From Rhopalosiphum padi (taxonomy: Eukaryota; Arthropoda; Insecta; Hemiptera; Aphididae), in the NCBI RefSeq assembly GCF_020882245.1, contig NC_083597.1, forward strand, positions 67,620,152 through 67,684,151: a DNA stretch of 64,000 nucleotides. The letters are read 5' to 3'. This document shows, in pieces, positions 1 to 14,426 of this stretch; within the stretch, counting starts at the first letter, position 1; every line of letters begins with the position of its first letter. The position numbers were made by a program, and so were the translations under genes. The notes beneath the pieces are model-generated. The model saw nothing but the letters and a program-made list of their open reading frames with translations, was not told the origin of the DNA and did no database searches.

Positions 1-2744
1 CATCCCTCATCCTATACACCACTGTAGCTGACCTATCGGATATGGACATTAAATATTATAATATATTCAAGCTCAAATATTCATCAACATCATTCTATCG
101 TTTTATAAAAACAAACCGATATTATACGAGGAATACGAAAAAGAAATTATGATAGCATTTATATCAGCTGTATTAATTTACAATTAATTTAAAGAGAGGA
201 GGGAATTTTTCCAAGACTTATTATCACTCCCTCTCTACAGCACAATGTATTATGGTATTTATAAATTTTACATTTCAATTTATATTAAACTTTAAGTAAG
301 ACTGCTATTTTGAAAGTCTTTTTATTTTTTTATAGCCTATCTCTCGTATTTCTATTATCAAGTAGCCACAATACCACTGTATAGTTCTATAAAGTCTTGC
401 TGATAATAAACAATAATACTATAGACCTACTTGGTGTCACAGATTTTATTCTATATTTCATAATCATCAACCATAAAACTGTGACCTTTTACCGTAAACA
501 TATAAAATTTAACAAATATTTAATTAAAATGCGTCTGTGTTACTTAAATATTTCTAAATATTACCTATTTTTAAATTATATGCATATAATACAGGTTATA
601 AAAATGTTGTTTATCCGCCTAATAAATATTATAACCGGCTTAAACTAACCCATGTGGAATAAATGTTGGCACTGTGCCAGTTAAGTATAAGCTAGAAAAG
701 AAGACTCGACGTAATAACTCGCGATTTAGAGGCGTGTTAGATATTACTGCATATACGTCAGTTCAACGGCAGATTTACTGATGGTAAAATTATTTTTATT
801 ATTCGTTATATTTATTCGCATATAATTAGTATGACATGGTGATGACGGTGACCGTCAATATTTTTATAGACAATAAAATCATCAATATCGGTATAAATAA
901 ATAAACAGGAATTACGTTTTAGTGTTTAAATGTATAACAATATGAATAATACTAATACTAATAGCAATAATAACTACCTAATAATAATAAAGATAATTTA
1001 AAAATGCATTTAAATTTAAACGTTTGTACATAAATTTATCGTATTTTTGAAAATGTAAGTTAAAAGGACCAATATGTTCTATTTACTGGAACGTCTTCTA
1101 GATTTGTTACGGATTAGGTGTAACACCTTCTTTGTTCGTTTAAATTTAACTGATATTCTAATAGATAACCTATTATTGTTGAATTTGTTGAAAGTTTAAA
1201 GTGAATCTTGGTTCTTTCTTTGTGAAAGGTATGATGTTCTTGTGACTAATTCTAATTTTGAACGATTGATATTCGTCTATATATACACAATTATTTTATA
1301 TTAGATATCACATTTTGTACCAACAATTTTAAAAATATTATCCGTTTCCTTTCACTGCTCTATCCTAATTAAATATTTGCAAAAATACTTAACTTCCGAT
1401 ACCTATGAGAAACTTAAATACTCATATACATATAATATAATATATACATTATACATACATAATATGTACCTAAAACTTTAAAGATCCCTGTGACATCTCA
1501 TATCTTTAGTCGTTATTATTTTACAAAAAATATCTATGACAAAAAATGTTAATAATATGGTTGTACATTAATTACAACGTTCACAATCGTAGTAAAATGA
1601 TTCTAATGCAATTTAACCATAATACACGTTTTATTCTAGCTATAAAGCCTTTAAAAAAAAAAAAATAGGATTTATAATAAACAACACGGTAAGTCATATT
1701 TCAGTTATATTATTATTGTAATAATAATATAAGACTCAAATATAATTATATAAAAGTATAAAATAAATATTTTAATTAATTAAATAAATAAGATCTGAAT
1801 TTTCAATTGTAAAATAAAAATGGTCATTAGTTTGATATTTTAAATTAAAATTCATCTAAAAATGTATGAACGCGATAAATCAAAAACGTCTGAAAAAGTT
1901 GTGTACACATATAAATAACGACCAAAATCCACTATAAAAAGTTGAATTTATAGTTTAGTAAGCTAAAAAAATTTAAAATTATTTTAAAACCCTCTTAAAA
2001 TTAACCCAACTATCTAAAAATAATTGTATTTTGTATAGACAAAAAATATAATAAAAGTATAATTCAAATTTAATAATTTATGTTTATTATTTTATAATAA
2101 TTTAGTGTTTATATGATAGATCTATATTATAAATGCTTATATACTGTTATTTTTAAAAATGTTTTATTGTTTATTAACATTTTATAATAACAAAGATTTT
2201 TATATATTCGAACAAGAAAAATAAAATAATAAAACCATTTATTATATAATAATATAAGTATTATGCTACTAACATCATAAATTTTGTATAGTTTTTTTTT
2301 ATTATAAACCTAAATTTCTTAAAATATTATAAATTACATACTTTATTCCGGATATTTAAAATACATTTTAAACCAAACACAAACCTATTAAACTAATCGA
2401 TCCAAAACACTTTTGGGAATCAGTTTTAATAGGTATTCATTTTTTTAAATAAGTCCATATTTTCGTAATTAATCTCAATAATCCCGTTGGTATTATTTAA
2501 ATTTTGAAATCCCTTTTCGTAGATGATTAAGAGGTTAGGTCATGTGCTCAAATGAAATGATATTGTGAGTGACAGATAGTTTGCAGAGCCTCGATGATAA
2601 TTAACACTTGGGTGTATTTAATTGTATTAAGATTGTCAGTAATGCAAATTTCGTGGTTTCGAGTAATGGAAATCTTAAGATTAACGTGTAGTCAAGTTTT
2701 AGATTTTAATATAAATTTAGCGTAGATATTATACCATGATTCAG

Positions 2745-2800
2745 TGACGTAGAGACGGAAGGTGTAAGGGGCTGCAGCCCTCCCCAAAATATCAAAGAAA
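2745..2800. repeat. Transposon-terminus-like GC-rich patch
   Basis: The string cagtgacgtagagacgg, followed by an aggggctgcagccctcccc palindrome, stands out from the AT-rich surroundings. It resembles the degenerate ends of short DNA transposons that start CAGTGGCGTA. I could not find the matching inverted end downstream, so neither the element's length nor its class is established. Confidence 0.3.
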
Positions 2801-2833
2801 TTTAAAAACTCTTAAAAGTTTAATTAAATTATT

Positions 2834-2865
2834 ATAATAATAATAATAATTATTATTATTATTTT
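2834..2865. repeat. (TAA)n/(TTA)n palindromic hairpin
   Basis: A run of AAT/TAA units (about 2834-2850) is followed directly by TAT/TTA units (about 2851-2862), so the two halves are self-complementary and can form a hairpin. This is probably simple-sequence expansion. Confidence 0.6.
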
Positions 2866-4816
2866 TTTTAAGTTTAATTTAAAAGTTTTTTGTGAACATA
2901 ATACGTAAGAAATAACCATTTATGAACCATAAGTCATTAGATGACATAGTATGAGATTAAGTCCTGGTTAAGCATTTCCTAAAAGCAAAATCTTGGCTTT
3001 GTTAGACCAGGTATAAATATTTTATGCACAAATAATAATTATTATTAAGACTGAGAATTCTATTGATTTGTAGTAAACTAATTGTAGTATACAACTTCAC
3101 ACAACGCAATCAATATTTATTATTCAACTAATACAAAAATAATTGTTTACTATAAGCAATAGTATAAAAAAATTAATATTTTCAGTAATAAAATAAATAT
3201 TGTAAATCGTTCTTTTCATATTAAGTGTTTTAATTTTTTTTTTATAAAGATTTTCTTATTTTAAATTATTTACAATATAATACATTATATACTAAAATGT
3301 TTCACTGTTATATTATTATACTCGTACATAATACACTATTTCTAGCCCTAGTTATTAGCACATAATCGTATAGGGTTCAATTGTATATATTATATTAAAA
3401 TATGGTAAGAGTAAATATTAAATTGCCCTTTGATCGAACATCGTATGCGTGAATGAATGAATATACTTACTTATTGTTGAATTCGCACAACTTACTATAA
3501 GTTGGTTTAAAAGTACACAGCTACAAACAACACACATACTATTCAATGAATTAAGTCGAAGTCTACCCGACGGCGTTTATATCTAATGTAATGTCTTAAA
3601 GCGGAGTTCACATATTACACAATAGTTTCGAAAATAAATGTTCCTTTTATACGGGGATAACACAACGTGGGTCACACGTTTATATTAAATTATTTAATAA
3701 TATACGTGTTTCAAGCGTAATAAGATTTAATCGAATACTTCTACTTATTCAGTAAATTTAATTAGAAATATTATTTCTATTGAATAGGTATATAGTACAT
3801 AAATTACATAAATTAAATATTTAAATTTTTCACAACAATTTTAACTTTTCAAGATCAAAATAATTTGTTGAATTGTAACTTATAAATTAATTATGGAATA
3901 CTTTTTTTTAGATAATTTCGAACTCTGTTTGTCGCTTGGAAATGACGAATTCTTGTTAGTTTTAGAGAAAATATTGTAAATTGCGTGGTTGTCATGATTA
4001 TATATTTTAAAAAATATATATAATGCGATTCATTAAGAATGTCTACACTCTACATTTTATTAGAGGAGTAATGAAAGTTGAAAAACTATGTAAAAATAAA
4101 TAAATTATTGTACATTAACAAATGACTAATTAATGACATAAACAATCATCGTTATTCATCGATTAGTTTTGTCGTTGTGCTAACATTTCAGTTTTTCATA
4201 ACAGCATAGTCTTTGTTATTTTATAAGAAATATAAGAAACGACGAGATGGTCAGATCAAGAAGTTAACAAAACATTAATTTATTTTCATTGCATTGGTTT
4301 TAGTAATGCATGTGAAATTTTCCTTTGAGCGGTTTGTGTTCAGAAAATAAAACTTTGTGCGAAAAAATTAATTTATAACGATTACAAAAAATGCTAAAAA
4401 TGATCTTATCTTGTACGAATGCATGTCCATAAAAAAATAAAATAATATTATAAATGGTTTATTTTATCATATAAAAAAAAGCAAAAGAAAGTAAAATTAA
4501 ATTATAAGTCTCTTGGGTATAGACTCTTATATTCCAAACGCCATGAAAAAATAAAAATAAATGCTTCTGTATTTTTAATATTATCATTATTATCCATGAA
4601 CATTATACATTAAGAAACATATGATTATTATTAAAGATGATGAAACCAAAACACGTTAAAATGAGTTTGAAGTTGAAGACTGAAAAGTATAAATAAAATG
4701 TTTCATATAAATATATAATATTATATTGGTATCAATAAAAATTGAACTCTGAAGCAAATATACGCATTGTAAATAAATGCATAAACGTCGTAACATCACT
4801 TAGCTTTCAACCACAG

Positions 4817-4923
4817 GTGCGGCTGACGTGATTGACTTGCAGGTCAACGAAAAGCCAAAATGGCTATAATGCGGCGATCAAAACGATTATTAGCCAGCGC
4901 ACGTACTTATGGCTTTAACCAAA
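4817..4923 (+). other. Candidate small exon of unknown gene
   Basis: A GC-richer island sits between acceptor-like sites (..ccacag ending 4816, or ..ttgcag ending 4842) and a donor-like caaa/gtgagt (exon end 4923). An ATG at 4860 opens 21 codons rich in Arg, Ser and Ala (start MAIMRRSKRLLAS) and ends in phase 1. That phase matches the receptor exon at 14427, but joining the two would skip TM1 and TM2, so it would not give a normal receptor. It may be a 5' UTR exon, an exon of another gene, or chance. Confidence 0.2.
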
Positions 4924-7900
4924 GTGAGTTTAAAAGAAAATATTCCCTTTTTTTATTCATTTATTAGCAACTGAACTCGAGAAGGAATAGTCATCGATCT
5001 TATAGTAATGGATATTTGTTCTTAAAAAAAAAAACTAAAGCCTAACACCACCTCCCCTTCTATCACCTCATTCCATAATCTAAGTTTTTTGCTCTGCATA
5101 AATAAATTATGAACAATGTTAACTGATATTTTCGTATACGAGAGTCACAGTTTTTAAAACTTATAAGAATCTAAATTTAATAATATTCTTTAATTAAAAT
5201 TATTATTAAAAATATATATATTATATTATTTCATTATTTGCGCGTATTTTAATTGGTTTTTAATTTTCAACATTTTAAATTGATTTTTAAAAATTTAAAC
5301 CTAAATCTTGTTCAAACAAAATTCTTTATATGTAAGTTGTAAGGATATTAGGTGCCTTTTCAATTTCAGATTGGTTTTTCCAGTCACAATTTTTAATTTA
5401 AAAATAAAAACTACAAAACCACCGTCAGAAACTTGCAAAATGTATGATACATTTTCTAGAAACCTATTAGATTAGTTTGACATACATTTTTTTTATTAAT
5501 AAATCAATATATATATTATAGGTAGTATACAATTTGATATATTGTATTGCATAATTTTTAAAATTATAAATTTTGTCTGTATATTTATTATGTTAGATAT
5601 ATATGGATATGTATAGAGATTTAAAGAATTTTGATCCAATAATATTGGTATAAAATATGAATCTAGAATTAAAATTGTAATCATGTTAAAAATAATATAG
5701 TACCAATCCAAAAGGTAGTCGAATGTTTAAAATGTATAAATAAAAAAAATAATATGAATAAAAACAATGCACACTCACATAGTATTCAAACCATGAGTAT
5801 TTTAGGGTGTATAATAAATAATATAACATTGTACATAGACAATCAATTCTGCTATAAATGTGTCACTTATTTTCAAATATATAATGTATTTTACTGTGCA
5901 TACCTACATGTACATATTATAATGGAAAAATGTACGCGTAATTGAAATTTATATGAATTCATCGAATGATTACTCGCACAAATATGACATAGGAAGAGGG
6001 GCTAAAACATATTGTCTGTTCTATATTTGGCACGATAAAATTTAAACAGACCATATTATGTATTATTGTTTTGGCGCGTCGGCAATTACATCCATTACTA
6101 TACATCGGAAAATAGGAATATATTACATTTAACATCGTCGCTTAACATATAAATCCCACGAGTTATAAACAAACTAAAACATATCGAATTGTGTTTTACT
6201 ATAAGCCATATTGCATTCTTTTTTTTTTTTTACTGTGGTCAATGGTCTAACGTATATTATACAAATGGGTATTGTAAAATCATCAAGCTTCTTGTCGTCG
6301 GCCCATTTTATGATATTAATAGTTAAACTCGCTCGGTTTGCTTGTGCTCTTAATCCCTTTTCGTTTGTACTCGATCCGCCCCTCTCGATATATCTAACTT
6401 CGTAATAAGTGGAGGGATGTGAACATATCGGAAAGAAATTGAACACAAACAATGGGCTTAAACATTAAAAGGACAAAATAATTAAGTAAGCATTCCTAAG
6501 TCGTAGGAAGGGCTGAGAGCGAAACTAGATTATTATACTATAAATAAATAAAATATACTCAGTACTCACGTAGTATATATTTGCATTTTATTATTTAACT
6601 TGAAAATTTGAGGGCATTATTAATTATACATATATTATAAAAAGGTGGTTTTCATTTATTTATCGGTATAATTGTTACGACCATATACATTTTTAATTTT
6701 ATATTTCTAAGCTACAGAATATTTTCTTAAAAAATTTTATGCAAACAAATTACATTTTTAACAAGTACGCGTAGTTAGTTTTTTATAGGTGCTTAAAACA
6801 TAGCGAGTGTTGAGTGGCACAAGGATACCTACAAAAAATTAGTGCAGTGCTCCTGCCGTTTATCTAAACATTTTAACACTTAAAAACCTATAACTTCTTA
6901 TTCGAAATTCGATTTTAATATCTAAAAAATTATTCTGTTTTTCAGAATATTAAATTAAAAATATATGCAATCATAATTCAAAAAAGTATAAAAATTAAAA
7001 TATTCTAACAATAAAAATATATTTTATTTAAAAATATAACATAATGATTTAAAATAGTGTACAAAAACAAAATTTCCAAAAATTTCAATGCTTTTTGTAA
7101 AATAAGAGTTTTCCTTTAAACAAATCAAATATTTCCTATCGTATAAAAAAATATGTACAACTTGTTGGAAAAAAATCACTGTATCAAGATAAGCATATTA
7201 GTTGTGTTTAAATATGTCAATCAAAAAAAATTAATTTGCATTTTTATTTTCCTTGTAGATTTTATTATTATAAACAATAAATAAATTGTAATCAATATTT
7301 GTGTTTCCGTAAAATATGAGTGATTTATTATTACAAGGACTAAAATAAAAGTTATATAATATTTATATTTTTTACATAAAACGTGGGTTTTTTATTCTTA
7401 TTTATGGGCAGCGTATCGCGTTTTGATTTTAAAAAAACAATGCGATTTATTATGACTTATCGTTAATAATATCACAAAACACAACAGTATAAATTATACA
7501 GACACTGGTTGGTCAATTTTATTGAGATAATTTACGCGTAATGGGACTAGTGGACTACATATCACATTGCCAAAACCATATTGTTTACATCTCGGAATAG
7601 GCTACAGATAAGCCAAATTGTTTAGGATCCACATACAATATGTACTTATTATACATTCATATATTTATTTATTGTTTGTGTGTGGAAATAACAATACGGT
7701 ACGATAAATTAATAATAACCTAACCACCACTGCTGGTGATGCATTTGGTTACGAGATCAAATACAATTATTTTTGTAAATCTGGCATTAGGTATATAGAT
7801 AGTATACACGGCCGATTTAACATTTTAATTACTTTTATGATTTGCGATGTTTAATTAGGTACCAACGTTATATTATTACATTTACTCTGTAGGATAAACA

Positions 7901-10900
7901 TAATAGCGTGCTTTACTCGTTCATTTATGTTTCCTCCCACAATGTGGTACATCCATTAGTTGTAAACATATGTAAATTTTATGTGTATAAACGGTTTTCG
8001 TCAAAAGCCGAATCAAGTGTAATCCTTGATTTTAATTTTAAAAAACAGACGGTACAGAAAATGACAAAATACCCTAAGCAAATACGGAGAGAGATGCATA
8101 TTAGTAGGTATGTATATGGTATATCGTTATCGTTACCGTTTTTTACGCTATAAAAATTGACATCGAATAATAATTAATAATATCGTATGCCTACACTTAC
8201 ACATAAGTACAATGTACATTATACATATAATGTTTTAGGGGTATTGAACAATTTCAAATTTTTAATATGATATTATTTTTATTAGAACATAAATAACAAT
8301 CGAGAAAATAACGTTAGATTATATTTGTACTATAAAAACCAAATGATATCGCATGTACAACAAAATGTGTCACATAGAAAATACTACGCCACACTGACAA
8401 CAGAAAAACTAATGAAAATAAATTATTAGAAACGATAATTATATTGTACACAGATAAAAGCTGAGATCTAAAAACTGTGTTAGTTCAAGACCTGACGAGA
8501 TACTAATTTGGCACTCTGGTTTTGGCGAGTTTCCAAGAGCAATCCTAATAGTAACAATGAGAGTAACATTGTCAAGCTGTAAATTAGTTTTAAATTGTAA
8601 CGCAAATAGACCCAATTAAATCATTTCCACTTAATTACGCGTATAATTCGTTGTACGAATAAAATCATGTTCGAAACGAATCACCCTGATAAGTGATCTT
8701 ATTATAAACAGTTAGATAAGATCCAAATGTTGACGAGCGGTGAAATATAATATATAATAAACCATCTTAATTACACCCATGAGTACGAAAATAGATATGT
8801 ATAATACCTCGTCTATATATCAAATTAAATAATCTATTGTAATTATAATAAATTTAATAAATACAGAACAATAAAAAAAAATGATAAGTAGAGCTATTGA
8901 AAAATAATAATAATATTATACTTGATAAATTGAATCATTAATAAGTACTTATAATTACTATAAAAACAGCCTTTGCGAAGTAGTAAAAACTATACCTATA
9001 GAAAAATCATTTAAAACAAAAAATTCAATCACCAAAATCCTTTAAAAAAGTTTAAAAAGCTATACAAATGGGGTTATTTTTAATGTTTTTTTTTTATTAT
9101 TTTGGATTATGGTTATTAGTATTTATTGATTAATTTATAAATATTTCATTCTATTGGAAGAGATTTATATCAAGACTGCTATATTATTTTTCGAAGATTA
9201 CACTTTAAATCAATACATTTTCAATGAATTAATAAATTTAAATAAAAAATAAAAAAATATTAAAATAATATTCATATATGTTTAAACGGAATATTAATTT
9301 ATACTTTCCAAATTGTACTAAAATTTTTGACCAAAAGAGTACATTTTATATTGGATTACATTTATGTGTTCCATTTTATATTAATTTAAATACTTTCAAA
9401 AAATATATAAAAAAAAATTTAATTTAGATTGTATTTAATTTCGGATACTATACCTATCTCATATCTATCACTTATTGTCTATCTATTTTATTTATTGGAC
9501 TTATGTTATAAGATTTTTACTCCATTAGATACTCCATTATATTATTTTTGTATAGTCTAGAATATCTAGATAACTCTCTTATTATATTGTTTTATAATTT
9601 GTATTTTTAATTATCATTTGTTACGCTTAAACATATATTTTGTATTTTTTTCCTTTTATTAATATGCTCTCCCAGGACAATCTCTGCTTTTGGGGGTGCT
9701 GCATATTGTTAATTTATAAATTTATATGTAATATTTTATTTAATATGTGAAAATATGTAGTTGTTGCAAATAAATATATAAATTCTCTGAACTGCATTAG
9801 GCTGTAACATTGTTTTTTAGGCTTTAAAATACAAATCTTTGACGCTGATCAAACAATATAAAATACCAATTATATTTTGAAAAATCACGTTCTACATCAA
9901 CTGAAAAAGAAAGAGAACATTTTAAATACATTTAATCTTCGGGAAGTTGATATATTTTGTTAAATTTTTATCTACTTAATAAGATTACCTTTAATCTAAA
10001 AAGTAGTAAAAGCCAACGTTTTATTTGTGTACTCGATTTAAATTTCATTTAAAAATATAAAAAGAAAAATATTACGAGCATGTTTTGTATTTAATAATTA
10101 GTACACTAAATTTGATTAAAGCTCCTATAAAAGCATTAAAACATCGAAAAATAAAACTAAAATTACGTACATATTTTCTACGTTAAATGAATCATATTTA
10201 GAGCTAATATACTTTCGTTTTAAACTTTTAAAAAAAGCAAATGCCATAAAAATCCGTAGGTAGTTTAATAATATTACCAATATAACAAGAATAAATTTTG
10301 AATTTAATAAGTTTTTAATATAATTAATTATTGAATCATTCATAATTCGTGTAAATTCTCATTGGACACAGTGCAGTTTGTAATATAAGATCTATAAAAG
10401 TAATAATAACTTACATTTATAATAATCCAAAACATAAAAATATATTATTATTATATAAGGTGGTACCAGAAAAATAAACAGGACATACATGTGTTACATT
10501 TGACATGTCATATGTTCTAACGTTAAACGGTAGTAGCAGTAATAAAGTTATGTGACCACAGTTTTTCCCTGTGGACTGTCAGTCCAAAATGAAAGGAAAA
10601 TTAAAAAAAAAAAATACCAGAAAAATATTAATCTTGCGTACTACTATGTAGCTAAATTGCATATTCAAGACGCCGTGTAATCAAAATTATAGTAATATTT
10701 TCGAATTTGCACTGGACGATAAATTAATAAAATACTGTGTTATTATCAATCGAAATACCAAGGAAATGAATCCAATGTCAAAACCAACGCCTGGACGGAA
10801 AAATTGAAAAGTCGTGCTGAAAATGTATACCTACGTACTCAAGTCGGGCGTTATAGATATGAATGTTGTACAATGACATAATAATATATAATAATATAGT

Positions 10901-13900
10901 TTTGAAATTTAAATCGCTGACATTGTGTGGCATTCAATATACTGTTACGAATTCTATTACGAAATAAACAATACATCATCGTCGTTGTCGTCATCATCGT
11001 AATCATATTATTACGTATATAATATGTTTTGAAGTACAAAGTAATACTTCTACTATATTTGTTTGATTTGTTATTATTTTTCTCGTATTCTATCTCAGGT
11101 TTCAGTTGGCACAATATAAAAGTGATGGATGTGTTCTACGAAAATATGTGCAAGCCACTTTATTGCTATTATCTTATGCTAACAATTTGTCTGTACTCGG
11201 GTGGTCGGTTTCCCATTTATCATAATCGTTATTGTACATGATTTGTTCTTATTATAAAACGGATATACGGTGTTGTCTATAATCTAAGTTCAGTATTTGA
11301 TTGAAGTTAAACGTCAAATTCGGAAAAAGAATGTATCATACGGTTCAAACATTTACCTATATAAACGCAATTCCGATCACTTGTGTGTATAATTATCAGT
11401 AAGTGTAATAATAGTTTAGATAAAATACTACTATAAAATTTATAAAAATTAAACATTATCAATTTAACCATTATAAGTGCCTATTCATAAATAAAATATA
11501 ATAGATTAATTTTCGTATTTAGATATTTGTATAATAGATACCATTAAAATAAATAAGCAAACCACTTGTAAATTTTAATACAAGAATCACTATTTGTAAA
11601 TCAAAATTATAAAACTGAAACTAATGATTGCTGTTTAAAAAAAACTGTGAGACCCAAAAATAAATAATTCAAATATCTTTTATAAATAAATAACATATAA
11701 AAAAAATGTTTAAAAAAACCTCTAGTTTACGTCTTACTCCATACTATATTACGATTAAACTGATTAAAAATTTAACAATATACTCGTATTTATAGACTAG
11801 TCAACAAATTCTAATTAGCACTACAGTCATATACAACATTTATTTATCATTCTTCTCGTATTATGACTATGTACAAATTAAAAGATTAAAAATATAAAAT
11901 TGTAAAGATGAAATTTCACAATTATACAGCTTACGAATAAAAAAACTATGGGGTTGAAAAGTTTTAGGAAATCGAATATATAAAAATATGTATACAAAAT
12001 TTCAAACTTCTTGGTTTTAATCTTATAATAGAGCTCACAGTAAAATATATATTTAGATATAATTATATAATTATTTTCTTAAATAATTTATTTTCGAAAG
12101 CACTACTTTCCGGAAATATAATAAAAAAACAGCAACTAACAATGAAAGTTAAAATTAAAAAAAGAGCTATACTTTTTTATTTAAATATTTCTTTTTTACT
12201 TTTGGCATTTATACGCTTAGAAAATTGAATTCCATACTAAAATATAATATATGAAAAACAGTTTTTTTATTTGTACTCCCTGCACAAATCCTATTATAGT
12301 ATTGTACTATAATTAATGTACTTTTTTCAATTTATAAATTATTTTGCTTTACATTTTTTAACTAAAAATATTCATTTCCCATTTACGAGTCTATACAATT
12401 GTTATATCGTCCACATATTTGTTTAATTTACGAAAAATGAAAAATGGAATTGTATTGTGATAATAATTTTGTCTTTTATTTTAACTAGATAAAATTATAA
12501 TAATACTTACAATCAAATATTATTTAACATGAATAATCATGTAATTATACTTAAATTTAATAATTTTTGGGGTTAAAATTGAAATTATATTTTTTTTTTT
12601 TTAAATACATTTAGGCACTTACAAGGTTTAATAAATGATATAATTATATATAAGATATTAAACTGATGAATGTATATTGGATTTTTTTTAGCTGTGTATA
12701 TTAATAATTTATATAAATTCAAATAATATACAATAAAAAATGTATAGATTAAAAAACAATAATGTATGCATAATATTAATCATTAGCAATACAAATTATT
12801 TATTGTATTTTTATAATTATAAATTAACTAAATTTTTAGATATAAATTTAATAATAGACTTATTTAAGCTTTAAACTATTCAATTCTAAGCATATAATAC
12901 TAGAGTGAGAAAGATTTAAGTAAGAAATAAATTAACAATATATTTTTTAATGTTATTTTTAAAGGACTTGATTATGACGATAGTTTGACTACCATAAAAT
13001 ACTATATCTGATCGTATCTAAATATAATAAAACTATTGTATTTGGTATTAATTTTACTCCTCGTCAAGTATAAAATATTGTTTCATAAAATTAGTATTTG
13101 CTTAGTGCATAAAAGTAGAACTCTGGTTAAATATCTGATTACACCATCATTGTTCTAATAGTGATGTTATAACTTACTAGTTACTATCTATACAATTCAA
13201 GATAGATATAATATAATATCTGCAGAAGAAGTGTAATGGATAAACTAATTAACGGCAGTTCAACAGTTGCAGTCCGTTAACTAAACTTTTTAACATTTTA
13301 AATTTCGTCAAAAATGTTTTTAAAAAGAAAAGTCAACAACTTGCGAAACCAACGGTTACACTCAGGATTTAATAAAACGGTAGCTTAAACTTATTACTCG
13401 TATAATATATTTTCTGAACGTTCACACACTCCATAGAAACTAAATATGTACAATGAATAACCATGGTAAAGTTAGCAGCACCACCTTAACAGACACAATA
13501 TATGGAATATTAATATAATATCTCAATTTTTTTAGTAACTTGTTGGACATAGTTCGACTTTATTTTTAACGGGAGAATTTTTATTACTTTTATGCTGCCA
13601 ACTATAATCTAACAGCATAACTATCAATGACCTTTTTCTTGAGTGAAAAATGTGTTGAACTCGTTATGTTAGACACTTTTATTCCACTAAGATTTTGTTA
13701 GACTTTATTCATGATATGGTCCAACAGTATTGAGTACAACATTTTTACTAAGGTAAAATTTTACTAACTAAGTTGTGTTGTTGGCGGTATAAACCTGAAA
13801 AAAAAAACTGTGCTGGCGAAGATAAAGTCCAACAAAATCTCGGAGTAACCGTGGCCAATAAAGCGAACTTACCATTTTAACTAGGAAAAAATACCGCATG

Positions 13901-14426
13901 CATACGTATTATTACGAGTACAAATAATACGTAATCAGTGTAAACATTAAAATAATAACTGGACACGTATAAATAAAAAATGATAAATTATATAATTTTA
14001 TCATATTGTCGTTATTATTTATCGTATTAAATTATTAAAACTTTTATTATAAATATTCGTTGTTGTCCAATATTTTTTAACAAATTAAGAAGTGCGTTTT
14101 TTTCTTATATATTTATTTACCTGTATACTTTATATTAATGTCTTTTATCGGTAATTTAACAGACTTTGTTCGAATTATTTGTTCACCCACCCGCATCGTC
14201 GATGATGAATATGCTATCGTCATAATTTAAACATTTTTAATAATAAATAAAAATAATCTAAACATTTTCGAGGGTATAAGTTCTAAAACACAAAAATAAA
14301 ATGATATGCTATCAAAATCACAGCCGTAATTATAATGTTTTATGTTCGTCGAAATTATTTTGAAACATACTAACTTTATATTGTGACCAATATTTTACTA
14401 AAAATTATGATTGATTTTTTTTTCAG

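Larger units (their letters stand above)
1..14426. other. Gene-poor AT-rich region upstream of the receptor exons
   Basis: No protein family is recognisable on either strand. All open frames here are short, low-complexity and rich in I/Y/N/K, as expected by chance in such AT-rich DNA. The first recognisable receptor exon at 14427 begins in mid-codon and already encodes the loop before TM3, so this region is either an intron of that gene or intergenic DNA ahead of a missing exon. I looked for a TM1-TM2 exon (a GN..V motif, an LA..D motif and a donor in phase 1) and found none. Local features, listed separately, are a candidate exon near 4817-4923, a transposon-like terminus near 2745 and an AT hairpin near 2834. 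Confidence 0.6.

Noticed and set aside
6174..6452. Open frames of 92 aa (-) and 64 aa (+) over a GC-richer patch
   Set aside because: They overlap on opposite strands, include a long T-run translated as Lys or Phe, and match no family I recognise; the composition alone keeps them open.
10465..10620. Direct repeat of taccagaaaaat flanking a GC-richer segment with a ccacag/ctgtgg hairpin
   Set aside because: Only one short repeat pair and no inverted ends, so I could not support a mobile element.
13542..13850. Possible inverted ends containing ttgttggac / gtccaacaa
   Set aside because: The similarity covers only about nine bases plus a few scattered matches and there is no target duplication, so it is too weak to call an element.
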